64,000 bases of DNA from an uncultured Hymenobacter sp. (lineage in GTDB: Bacteria > Bacteroidota > Bacteroidia > Cytophagales > Hymenobacteraceae). Both the position numbers and the translations under genes were made by a program. Below the pieces are notes generated by a model. The model did no database searches. It was not told the origin of the DNA and saw only the letters and a program-made list of their open reading frames with translations. Below, one piece after another: positions 44,104 through 52,223 of the stretch (its first letter is position 1; every line of letters begins with the position of its first letter). The DNA lies in the NCBI GenBank assembly GCA_913776615.1, contig CAJYPK010000056.1:62001-126000 (forward strand). The letters are read 5' to 3'.

Positions 44104-45336
44104 GTGAACGTCCCTCTGCTCATTGCCCGGCGCTATTTCCTTTCCAAGAAAAAGCGCAACATCATTACCATCATCTCCAATATTTCGATGGTAGGCGTAG
44201 CGGTGGGCACGGCGGCGCTCATCATCGTGCTTTCGGTATTCAACGGCCTGGAAGACCTCGTGCGCTCGCTCTACGGCAAGTCGGACCCCAGCCTGGTCAT
44301 CGCGGCGCGGGAGGGTAAGTCCTTCACGAGCGACACGCTGCTCATTACCAAGATACAGAATACGCCCGGCGTCGCCCTGCTCACCGAAGTCATTGAGGAC
44401 AACGCTCTGCTGCAATACCACGACCGCCAGATGGTAGTGAAGATGCGCGGCCTCTCCGAAAATTACTTCGGGCAGATTCCCATCGATTCCAACCTGCTGG
44501 CCGGCGACCACCGCCTGCGCCGCGGCGAGCTCGAATACGCGCTAGTGGGCGAAGGTGTGCAGCACGAGCTCGGCATCGTGCTCGACAACCGACTCTCGCC
44601 CCTGCGCCTGCTGTACCCGCGCCAGGAGCCCGGCCGCAAAACGCTTAATATCAACCCCGAAAAGGCTTTCAACGAAGAAAGTATTTTGGCGGGCGGCATT
44701 TTTCAGGTCGAGCAAAAGCTGGACGACAGCTACCTCTTCGTACCGCTGTCCTTTGCCCAGCGGCTGCTGGGCTATGGCAAGCGCCGCACGGCTTTCTACG
44801 TGCGCGTGGGCGACAGCTTCAAGACCGACGACGTGAAGGAAGCTCTGCGTGAGCGCCTCGGCCAGGGCTTCACCGTGCTCGACTCCGACGAGCAGCACGT
44901 GAGCTTGCTCAAGGCCATCAAGATTGAGAAGCTCTTCGTATTCATTACGTTCGCTTTCATTCTGCTTATCGCCTCGCTCAATATTTTCTTCTCGCTTTCG
45001 ATGCTCGTTATCGACAAGCGCAAGGATATCGCCGTGCTCCAGGCCGTCGGGGCTACCGAGCAGCTGGTGCGGCGCTCTTTCCTGCTGGTAGGAGCCATTG
45101 TGGCGCTCGTGGGGGCCGTAGTGGGGCTGGTACTGGGCGTCGCCGTCTGCTGGATACAGCAGACCTTTCACGTGGTAAGCATGGGCATGGCTACTAGCGT
45201 AGTCGATTCTTATCCCGTGAAAATGCAGGCTTCGGATATCTTTTTTATTGCGCTGGCTATTATCTCGATAACCTTAGCCGTCTCTATTCGTCCGGCGCTG
45301 AATGCCGGGCGGATGCAGATTCGGGAGAACCTGTAA
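44104..45336 (+). CDS. FtsX-like ABC permease (LolC/LolE type)
   Basis: 410 residues starting at GTG 44104. One N-terminal membrane helix (IISNISMVGVAVGTAALIIV), a large periplasmic domain, and three C-terminal helices with LFVFITFAFILLIASLNIFF and KRKDIAVLQAVGATEQLVRR, the FtsX-like coupling region. LolC/LolE proteins release lipoproteins from the inner membrane to LolA. No ATPase gene is adjacent, which is common in this phylum. MacB-type export is the alternative. Confidence 0.88.
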   Translation: MNVPLLIARRYFLSKKKRNIITIISNISMVGVAVGTAALIIVLSVFNGLEDLVRSLYGKSDPSLVIAAREGKSFTSDTLLITKIQNTPGVALLTEVIEDNALLQYHDRQMVVKMRGLSENYFGQIPIDSNLLAGDHRLRRGELEYALVGEGVQHELGIVLDNRLSPLRLLYPRQEPGRKTLNINPEKAFNEESILAGGIFQVEQKLDDSYLFVPLSFAQRLLGYGKRRTAFYVRVGDSFKTDDVKEALRERLGQGFTVLDSDEQHVSLLKAIKIEKLFVFITFAFILLIASLNIFFSLSMLVIDKRKDIAVLQAVGATEQLVRRSFLLVGAIVALVGAVVGLVLGVAVCWIQQTFHVVSMGMATSVVDSYPVKMQASDIFFIALAIISITLAVSIRPALNAGRMQIRENL

Positions 45337-45445
45337 GCGCCCAGTTTAACGGGTCGGCACGCCGGATATTCTTTCTGGCTAACCACGCTCCACCGCTACC
45401 GAATACGGCCGGCCGGCATTAACTTGCGCGCTATCGTGCTCGGCT

Positions 45446-48445
45446 ATGAATGTTTCTACTGCGCAACCGTTTCAATTAGTTTACTCGCTGTTCGCGCACG
45501 AGTATCTGGGTCATCTGTTTACGGCCCACGTGGTGCAACTCGGTCCCGGTGGCCGGCTGACGCTTCAGCACCAGACCATCTCCTCCAAAAACGCTCCTGA
45601 GTTTGCCGATGGCCTGACGCGGGACGACTACGAGCTCATCGCCCTCTGCGACCAGCTCCAGCAAGACGCCGTTATCAAGGAATTTTGGCCCCGGAAGGTA
45701 ACGGCGGCCGACTTTTTTCTCAAAACTTACCATCCCGAAAAAGGCGATAAGCCGCTGCAAGAAGCCATTGCCCGCTACGTGCAAACCCGGCTGGGGCGTC
45801 TGCTGGCGGGCTTGCAGGGCAAGCAGGTATTCATCATGGGCCGCGATGGCGAGCCCACTTGGCGCGAGTTGCGGCTGGCCCCGGTGCCCGCCTCAGTCCT
45901 GTTTCACTTCCGGCGCAACGAGGAGAGCACGCACTACTTCCCCACCATCCAATACCAGGGGCAGAAGCTTGATTTCCAGTTTAAGAATGCCGTGTTGGTG
46001 TGCCAGCAGCCCGCCTGGCTGCTGCTCGACGACGTGCTCTACTGCTTCCGCCACGATGTGGACGGCCGCAAGCTGCTGCCCTTTTTGAACAAGAAATTCA
46101 TCACGGTGCCCCGCGCCGTGGAGAAGAGCTATTTCCAGAAGTTCGTCGCCCCGCTCATGGAGTCGTTCGACGTGCACGCCCGTGGCTTCGACATTCGCAC
46201 CGAGCGCTACCTGGCCCGGCCGCAGCTTACGTTTTCGGACGTGCCGCCCGGACCGCCCGCGGGCACGCCCGTAGCCCCCGTGCGCCCGCCCGGCCCACCC
46301 CGCCGCGGCCGCGTACCGCTGCCCAAGCCGGTGGTTATTCCCGGCGCGGGCACCGACGAGGCCCCGCTGTTTTTCAGCCTGAATTTCCGCTACGGAGCCT
46401 ACGCCCTCCCCTTGACGCCGCCGCGGGCCATGAGCGTGCAGTTGGAGGAAGACGCCGACTCGTACATTTTCCGCCGCCTGCTGCGCTCGGCCAAGGAGGA
46501 AAACGACCGCGCCGAGGAATTGCGGCAGCGCGGCCTGCCCCTCGACGCCGACGGCCACGCCAGCCTGCCCAAAGCCGAGGCCTTCCGCTGGTTGCACGAC
46601 CACGCCCCGGCGCTGGGCGAGCTGGGCTTCCAGGTGCAGGGCGGGGCCACGGCCAGCCAGGATTATTTCATTGGGCCCGTGCGGGTTGAGGTAGGCATCG
46701 AAGAGCGCGGCGACTGGTTCGACGTGCGGGGTACGGTGTGGTTTGGCGAGTACGCGGTGCCGTTTATCCGGCTGCGGCCCTACATTTTGCAGCGCCGCCG
46801 CGAATACCGCCTGCCCAACGGCCAGGTCGCCTTCATTCCCGACGAGTGGTTTACCGACTACCTGGAGCTCTTCGCCTTCGCCGAAGAAACGGAGGGCCAG
46901 CCACTGGCCCTGCGGCGGCACCATTTGTCCTTAGTCAATGATTTAGAGGCGGATAACCTGGCGACCGTGACGCTCACGCGCCGGCTGGAAAAACTGCGCG
47001 ACTTCGCGGCCGTGGAAGACCGGGCGCTGCCGGCGGGCTTCCGGGGCACGCTGCGGCCGTATCAGCAGGCGGGCTACAACTGGCTGCGCTTCGTGCAGGA
47101 CTACCACCTCGGCGGCTGCCTGGCCGACGACATGGGCCTGGGCAAAAGCGTGCAAACGCTGGTGATGCTACTGGAGCGCCAGGAAAGCGGGGCCAGCAAG
47201 GGCGCAGCCTCGCTGCTCGTGCTACCCACCTCCCTGGTTTACAACTGGATGACCGAGGCGCGCAAGTTCACGCCCAGCCTGCGCCTGCTCGTGTACACCG
47301 GCACCTACCGCGACAAAAACGTGGAGCAGTTTGCCGACTACGACATTGTCCTGACCAGCTACGGCATCGTGCGACTGGATACCGACCTACTGGCCAGCTA
47401 CCAGTTCGACTACGTGATTCTGGACGAGTCGCAGGCCATCAAAAACCCCAGCTCGACCACGGCGCAGGCCGTGCGCAAGCTACGGGCACGCCACCGGCTC
47501 ATCCTCACCGGCACGCCGGTGGAAAACAGCACGATGGATTTGTGGTCGCAGATGACGTTTATCAACCCGGGCCTGCTGGGTACCCAGGCGTTTTTCCGCA
47601 AGGAGTTCGTTAAGCCCATCGAGAAAAACCAGGACGAGAGCCGCACCAAGAAGCTGCATGCGCTCATCAAGCCCTTCGTATTGCGTCGGCACAAAGCGCA
47701 GGTAGCCAGCGAGCTACCAGCCAAGACCGAGCACCTCAGCTACTGCCCGCTCACCGAGGAGCAAGCCCAGTTTTACGAGGAAACCAAGAGCTTCTACCGC
47801 AACAAGATAATGGAGAGCCTGGAGGGCCACGCCCCTACCCCGGCCGGCGGCACCCAGTTGCTACTGCTCCAGGGCCTCACCCGCCTGCGCCAGATTGCCA
47901 ATCACCCCCACCTGGCCGACCAGAGCTACGAGGGCGAGTCGGGCAAGATGCGCGAGATTTTGCGCATGATTCGCAGCGTGGTTTCGGAAGGGCACAAGGT
48001 ACTTGTATTCAGCCAATTCGTGCAGCACCTGGCGCTCGTGCGCGCCGGCCTCGACGAGCGCCAGCTAGCCTACGCCTACCTCGACGGCCACACCCGCGAC
48101 CGTCAGGGCGAGGTCGAGCGCTTTCAGCACGACCACGACCTCAAAATATTCCTCATCAGCCTTAAGGCGGGCGGCGTGGGCCTTAACCTCACCGCCGCCG
48201 ACTACGTCTTCATCCTCGACCCGTGGTGGAACCCCGCCGTGGAAGCCCAGGCCGTGGACCGCGCCCACCGCATCGGCCAGCAGCGACCGGTGTTCGTGTA
48301 CAAGTTCATCAGCCAGAACACGGTCGAGGAAAAAATCCTGGCCCTACAACGCCGCAAGCTGCAACTGGTGAGCGACCTGATCACGACCGACGAAGCTGTG
48401 ATCAAGTCGCTGACGCGGGAGGATATTGAGGAATTGCTGGGGTAA
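45446..48445 (+). CDS. SNF2-family DNA helicase/translocase
   Basis: 999 residues. The N-terminal 530 residues are a family-specific region with a Pro/Arg-rich linker (about 270-300, PPGPPRRGRVPLPKP). The C-terminal ATPase has motif I DDMGLGKSVQTL (near 555), motif II ILDESQAIKN, motif III LILTGTPVEN, and in the second RecA domain FLISLKAGGVGLNLTAADYV and AVDRAHRIGQQRPVFVYKFI. It likely moves on double-stranded DNA. Such proteins are common in Bacteroidota; a strong terminator separates it from the cluster that follows. Confidence 0.93.
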   Translation: MNVSTAQPFQLVYSLFAHEYLGHLFTAHVVQLGPGGRLTLQHQTISSKNAPEFADGLTRDDYELIALCDQLQQDAVIKEFWPRKVTAADFFLKTYHPEKGDKPLQEAIARYVQTRLGRLLAGLQGKQVFIMGRDGEPTWRELRLAPVPASVLFHFRRNEESTHYFPTIQYQGQKLDFQFKNAVLVCQQPAWLLLDDVLYCFRHDVDGRKLLPFLNKKFITVPRAVEKSYFQKFVAPLMESFDVHARGFDIRTERYLARPQLTFSDVPPGPPAGTPVAPVRPPGPPRRGRVPLPKPVVIPGAGTDEAPLFFSLNFRYGAYALPLTPPRAMSVQLEEDADSYIFRRLLRSAKEENDRAEELRQRGLPLDADGHASLPKAEAFRWLHDHAPALGELGFQVQGGATASQDYFIGPVRVEVGIEERGDWFDVRGTVWFGEYAVPFIRLRPYILQRRREYRLPNGQVAFIPDEWFTDYLELFAFAEETEGQPLALRRHHLSLVNDLEADNLATVTLTRRLEKLRDFAAVEDRALPAGFRGTLRPYQQAGYNWLRFVQDYHLGGCLADDMGLGKSVQTLVMLLERQESGASKGAASLLVLPTSLVYNWMTEARKFTPSLRLLVYTGTYRDKNVEQFADYDIVLTSYGIVRLDTDLLASYQFDYVILDESQAIKNPSSTTAQAVRKLRARHRLILTGTPVENSTMDLWSQMTFINPGLLGTQAFFRKEFVKPIEKNQDESRTKKLHALIKPFVLRRHKAQVASELPAKTEHLSYCPLTEEQAQFYEETKSFYRNKIMESLEGHAPTPAGGTQLLLLQGLTRLRQIANHPHLADQSYEGESGKMREILRMIRSVVSEGHKVLVFSQFVQHLALVRAGLDERQLAYAYLDGHTRDRQGEVERFQHDHDLKIFLISLKAGGVGLNLTAADYVFILDPWWNPAVEAQAVDRAHRIGQQRPVFVYKFISQNTVEEKILALQRRKLQLVSDLITTDEAVIKSLTREDIEELLG

Positions 48446-48465
48446 GAGACAGAATAAAAAGTACA

Positions 48466-48513
48466 AGAGGCGTTGGGAAACGAAAACAGTCGTTTCCCAA
48501 CGCCTCTTTTTTT
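48466..48513 (+). terminator. Strong intrinsic terminator after the SNF2 gene
   Basis: Perfect 18-bp stem AGAGGCGTTGGGAAACGA (48466-48483) with its complement (48490-48507) and seven T residues. It ends the helicase transcript before the next operon. Confidence 0.93.
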
Positions 48514-48595
48514 GGCGCGTATGTTGTAAATCCGTCGCTTGTCGTTACTTGCGGCCTCAACGGTAGTTGTTACTGCCAAGTAGCTGGTTTTACCT

Positions 48596-49909
48596 ATGCA
48601 AATTGCGCTTACGAAAGCATTTCTCCTCGGAGCCCTCGCCGGCACCCTGCTCAGCAGCTGCGGCGAGGTAGATGATACCCAGCAAACCACCGCTACTACC
48701 ACTGCCCCCGCCAAGCGGGCCGTCACTACCGCTAAGCCTGCCGCCACGGCTCCCCTCCAGGCCAATATTTTCCTCGAATTGTCGGGCGGGATGCGCGGCT
48801 TCATGCCCACCAATACCACCGCCACCGAGCCCACGGCCTTTCAGCAGCGGGTGAGCCTGCTGGCCTCGCGCACCAACAGCAGCCCGACCGTAGCCGACAC
48901 CAAGTTCTGGCTGTCGCTGAATAAGGCTCCGCAGGCCACGACCTACCAGCACTTCCGGGAAATCGTGCAGGGCGACACCCACGAGGCAGCCCTGGGCACC
49001 GAGCTGCCCACCATGCTCGAAAATATCCTGGCCCTGCCCCAGGCAACCGATAAGGTGAACGTCATTATCTCCGACTTCATCTACGGCCCCAAAAACCAGG
49101 CAACCAGCGCCCTGATGAACGTCAACATCACCGACGCGCTGGCCCCCGTCACCAGAAAAGGGCTGGCCGTGGCCGTGCTCGGCGAAACGTCGAAGTTCTA
49201 CGGTACCTACCACCCCGCCGTGAAAACGCCGCTCAAGCAGCGGCCGCTGAAGGGCGAAACCCTGCCCTACTACATCTGGGTAATCGGGCCGCCCGCCGCC
49301 GCGGCGCGCTACGTGAATGAGGTACTGCCCGCCGGTGCGGCCACCACCCAGCAGGCGTATTTCGGGCTGACTTTCCCGCAGGTGCCCTACGCGGCGGTGC
49401 TGACCCAGGTGCCGGCCGGCAGCCCGCTTGCCCCGGGCGGCGAGGGGTCGATTTCCTACGGCGGGGCGGGCGTAAGTACGAATCTGGAGGTAGACGACGT
49501 TCAGAAGGGCGTGGAGTTTACCGTCGCCCTCGACCTGCGCCAGCTACCCGCCGCCTGGCGCGAGCCCGCCTTTCTGGCCCAACACTTGCAAGCCCAGGTG
49601 CCCAACGGCCGCGTGCAGCTGCTGCCCAATTCCGTGAAGCTCACTACCGGCGTGCCCGAACTGCAAGCTTATACCCACACCGTGCGCCTGCGACTCAGCG
49701 CGTTTCCCAAGGCAGGCGCGCAGCTTAGCCTGATGCTACCCGCGCCCGGCCTGCCGGCCTGGGTAGCCCAGCGCAGCACCGAAAACGACAACCAGCCCAC
49801 CGCTGCGCCGCACACCTACCGCCTCACCGAAATCATGAACGGCGTGCGCGCCGCCTTCCCGCCGACCCTGCCGCCCGTCTTCACCGCCACCTTTGCCCTC
49901 GCCCAATAA
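48596..49909 (+). CDS. Lipoprotein with VWA-like domain, first gene of the cytoskeleton/motor cluster
   Basis: 437 residues. Signal peptide with lipobox (FLLGALAGTLLSSC, Cys near 21), then a Thr/Ala linker. The domain from about 55 has IFLELSGGMRGFMPTN, a long helix, and VNVIISDFIYGP, the strand-helix order of a von Willebrand A fold whose metal site DxSxS is replaced by ELSGG, so metal binding is doubtful. A C-terminal beta domain (about 240-437) follows. Probably anchored to a membrane in the periplasm. It is 15 bases from the next gene. VWA assignment is by pattern only. Confidence 0.65.
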   Translation: MQIALTKAFLLGALAGTLLSSCGEVDDTQQTTATTTAPAKRAVTTAKPAATAPLQANIFLELSGGMRGFMPTNTTATEPTAFQQRVSLLASRTNSSPTVADTKFWLSLNKAPQATTYQHFREIVQGDTHEAALGTELPTMLENILALPQATDKVNVIISDFIYGPKNQATSALMNVNITDALAPVTRKGLAVAVLGETSKFYGTYHPAVKTPLKQRPLKGETLPYYIWVIGPPAAAARYVNEVLPAGAATTQQAYFGLTFPQVPYAAVLTQVPAGSPLAPGGEGSISYGGAGVSTNLEVDDVQKGVEFTVALDLRQLPAAWREPAFLAQHLQAQVPNGRVQLLPNSVKLTTGVPELQAYTHTVRLRLSAFPKAGAQLSLMLPAPGLPAWVAQRSTENDNQPTAAPHTYRLTEIMNGVRAAFPPTLPPVFTATFALAQ

Positions 49910-49924
49910 CCCGCCTTCTTTCCC

Positions 49925-50335
49925 ATGCAGCAATTTTTCAACAGCCTGTACACGAACGGTATCGGGCTTTTCTACGACCGCAAATCGCCCCTCTACGGGC
50001 TGTACAAGGCCGAGATTTTCAACACCACCGGCTTCTACACCCTGCTCACGGCGCTGGCGCTGGTAGTCGTGTTCTACTATATTTTCAACCACGCCATCCC
50101 GGCCCTTACCCACCAAGGACTGTACAAGCCCACGCACTGGCTGCTGGTGCTGCTGCTGGTAGCCGGTCTGGGAGCGCTGCTGGCCTTCCGCGTGAGCATG
50201 GGCGCGGGCGCGGTGCGCGACCCGTACATGCGCTACTTCATCATTACCAATACTTTGGTAGCCCCGCTGTGGTTCATCCTCTTCTCGGTGGCATTGAAGT
50301 GGGGTTCGAATCACGCCCGCCGCACCCCCTTTTAA
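49925..50335 (+). CDS. Small membrane protein of the cytoskeleton/motor cluster
   Basis: 136 residues with about three hydrophobic helices: TLLTALALVVVFYYIFNHAI, WLLVLLLVAGLGALLAFRVS and IITNTLVAPLWFILFSVALK. No motif known. Tight spacing after the lipoprotein gene and a repeat array before the tubulin-like gene. Possibly a membrane anchor for the complex. Confidence 0.62.
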   Translation: MQQFFNSLYTNGIGLFYDRKSPLYGLYKAEIFNTTGFYTLLTALALVVVFYYIFNHAIPALTHQGLYKPTHWLLVLLLVAGLGALLAFRVSMGAGAVRDPYMRYFIITNTLVAPLWFILFSVALKWGSNHARRTPF

Positions 50336-50339
50336 TTAA

Positions 50340-50512
50340 TTCGGGAGATGTGAAAAATGTAGAAGATGTGGAAAATGTGATGAATGGGTTAGATGTGCAA
50401 CTAGTACCTGTCTGCTGACTGCCATTACCACATTCCCTACATTTTCCACATCCTCTACATTTCTCACGTTTCTCACATCCTGCCCATTCCTTCCACATCT
50501 CCACATTAAAAA
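50340..50512. repeat. 9-nt unit arrays in inverted arms (GATGTGGAA type)
   Basis: Left units GATGTGAAA, AATGTAGAA, GATGTGGAA, AATGTGATG; right units CCACATTCC, CTACATTTT, CCACATCCT, CTACATTTC, TCACGTTTC. It ends just before the TTG start of the tubulin-like gene. Confidence 0.85.
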
Positions 50513-50515
50513 GCT

Positions 50516-52000
50516 TTGGCTCGTCTATTCATCTTTGCCGTGGGCGGCACCGGGGCGCGGGTGCTGCGCTCGCTGACCATGCTGCTGGCCGCCGGCGTGC
50601 GCCTGCCCGACTGCGACCAGGTAATTCCCGTCCTCGTGGACCCCGACACGCAGAACGGCGACGTGACGCGCACCGTGGATCTGCTCAAGCGCTACAAGCG
50701 CATCCACGACGCGCTGTACCAGGATGGTCAGCACCCGCGCAACGAGGGCTTTTTCGGCCAGGACCTGACTACGCTGGCCCAACTTAACACCTCCGGCGTG
50801 GAGGGGCTGCGCGATTCGTTCGTGTACGACTTCGGCGGCATTAATCAGTCGTTCAAAGACTTCATGCACTACAACGAGGCCAGCGTGGAAACCCGGGGCC
50901 TGCTCGACCTGCTCTTCACGCCCGATAGCCTCAACGCCAGCCTCGACCTCGGCTTCCGGGGCTCGCCCAACGTGGGCTCGGTGGTGCTCAACTCGCTGGT
51001 GCAGTCGCGCGAGATGCGCTACCTCACCCAGAGCCTGAATTCCGACGACCGGGTATTCTTCATCAGCAGCATCTTCGGGGGCACGGGCGCGGCGGGCTTC
51101 CCGCTGCTGGTCAAGAACCTGCGCGACCCCGGCGTGGACCTGCCGCAGCCCTCGGTGCGGGCCGCCGTACCCGCCGGCGCGCTGGTGCTGCTGCCCTATT
51201 TCAAGCTGCAACAGCCCTCGGCCGAAGAGAAGCAGAATGGCCAGGATTTTATTGATTCCAACACCTTCATTACCAAGACTAAGACGGCACTCAGCTACTA
51301 CGCCGAGCATCTTGATGGCTTAGAAGCGCTGTACTACCTCGGCGACCAGGCCGGCCAGCCGCTGCCCAACAACCCCGGCCGCGCCGAGCAGCGCAACCAG
51401 GCCCACCTGATGGAAGTACTCGGTGCCCTCGCCATTCAGCACTTCCTAGGCCAGCCGGCCAGCCAGCTCGACCGCGGCAATCCCGCCCACCACGAGTTTG
51501 GCCTGAAAAGCGATGCCCCCACGGTGGATTTCGGCCAACTCTCGCCGGCCCAGCGCCGCGAGGTAGCCCGGCCCATGATTCGGTTTCACTACTTCGCCCG
51601 GTACTTCCGCCAGCATTTGCTGGAAGAAAAAAACGCCCCGCTCTACAAGGGCGGCAAGCTGGGCCAGCACCTGCCCGCCAGCACCGGCCCGCTGGCCGAC
51701 CTCACCGATTTCTTCACCGAGTACGAAAGCTGGCTACGCGAGCTCGGCGTAAACGAGCGCCGCTTCGCCGCCCTGCATCCCGAAGAAACCGACTTCAACA
51801 AAATGGTGGCCGACAAGATTATCAGCACCGGCTTCTTCAATAAGGGTCTGACCGACGACGTCTTACGCGCCGAGCTCAACGACGCCGTGGGCAAGACAAA
51901 CCTCGACAACCCCGACGCGGCGCGGGCGCTGCGCTGGCTGGTCGAAGCCTTTAACAAAGCCACGGAAAAGGTGGTAGAGAGTAAGTTGCAGTATTCGTAG
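50516..52000 (+). CDS. Tubulin-like GTPase-fold protein (Tubulin_2 type)
   Basis: 494 residues from TTG 50516 (ARLFIFAVGGTGARVLRSLT). The N-terminal strand with VGGTGA matches the first phosphate loop of Tubulin_2 proteins, and SSIFGGTGAAGFPLLVKNL near 183-195 matches the GGGTGxG tubulin signature, so GTP binding is likely. The rest follows a tubulin/FtsZ-like alternation with a C-terminal helical part (FDSxx-like, FHYFARYFRQHLLEEKNAPL). Members of this family are not cell-division FtsZ. Probably polymerises or acts as a switch on the membrane with the neighbouring motor proteins; that is inference. Confidence 0.8.
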   Translation: MARLFIFAVGGTGARVLRSLTMLLAAGVRLPDCDQVIPVLVDPDTQNGDVTRTVDLLKRYKRIHDALYQDGQHPRNEGFFGQDLTTLAQLNTSGVEGLRDSFVYDFGGINQSFKDFMHYNEASVETRGLLDLLFTPDSLNASLDLGFRGSPNVGSVVLNSLVQSREMRYLTQSLNSDDRVFFISSIFGGTGAAGFPLLVKNLRDPGVDLPQPSVRAAVPAGALVLLPYFKLQQPSAEEKQNGQDFIDSNTFITKTKTALSYYAEHLDGLEALYYLGDQAGQPLPNNPGRAEQRNQAHLMEVLGALAIQHFLGQPASQLDRGNPAHHEFGLKSDAPTVDFGQLSPAQRREVARPMIRFHYFARYFRQHLLEEKNAPLYKGGKLGQHLPASTGPLADLTDFFTEYESWLRELGVNERRFAALHPEETDFNKMVADKIISTGFFNKGLTDDVLRAELNDAVGKTNLDNPDAARALRWLVEAFNKATEKVVESKLQYS

Positions 52001-52014
52001 GGGCTCTGGCGTGT

Positions 52015-52146
52015 CGCCTCACCCCTAGCCCCTCTCCGAAAAGGAGAGGGGAACTAGTCTTTAACCTTGGTTCTAGCAGCTATTCTAAAGCTAAAAACTA
52101 GAGCTAGTCCCTCTCTCCTTTTCGGAGAGGGGCTAGGGGTGAGGCG
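52015..52146. repeat. Dispersed palindrome, family B (CTCACCCC/GAGAGGGG element)
   Basis: 43-base arms at 52015-52057 and 52104-52146, core CCTCACCCCTAGCCCCTCTC. Related to the copy at 23054-23224. Confidence 0.9.
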
Positions 52147-52186
52147 CCTACGCAAGGAAAGCAGCCCCGGTAATCATAAAAACTAA

Positions 52187-52218
52187 CAGCTAGCAGCTAG
52201 TAGCTAACAGCTTATAGA
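52187..52218 (+). repeat. 7-nt unit array, single arm (GCTAGCA type)
   Basis: Units GCTAGCA, GCTAGTA, GCTAACA, GCTTATA just before the actin-like gene; same unit as at 17879 and 60060. Confidence 0.82.
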
Positions 52219-52223
52219 ATAAC

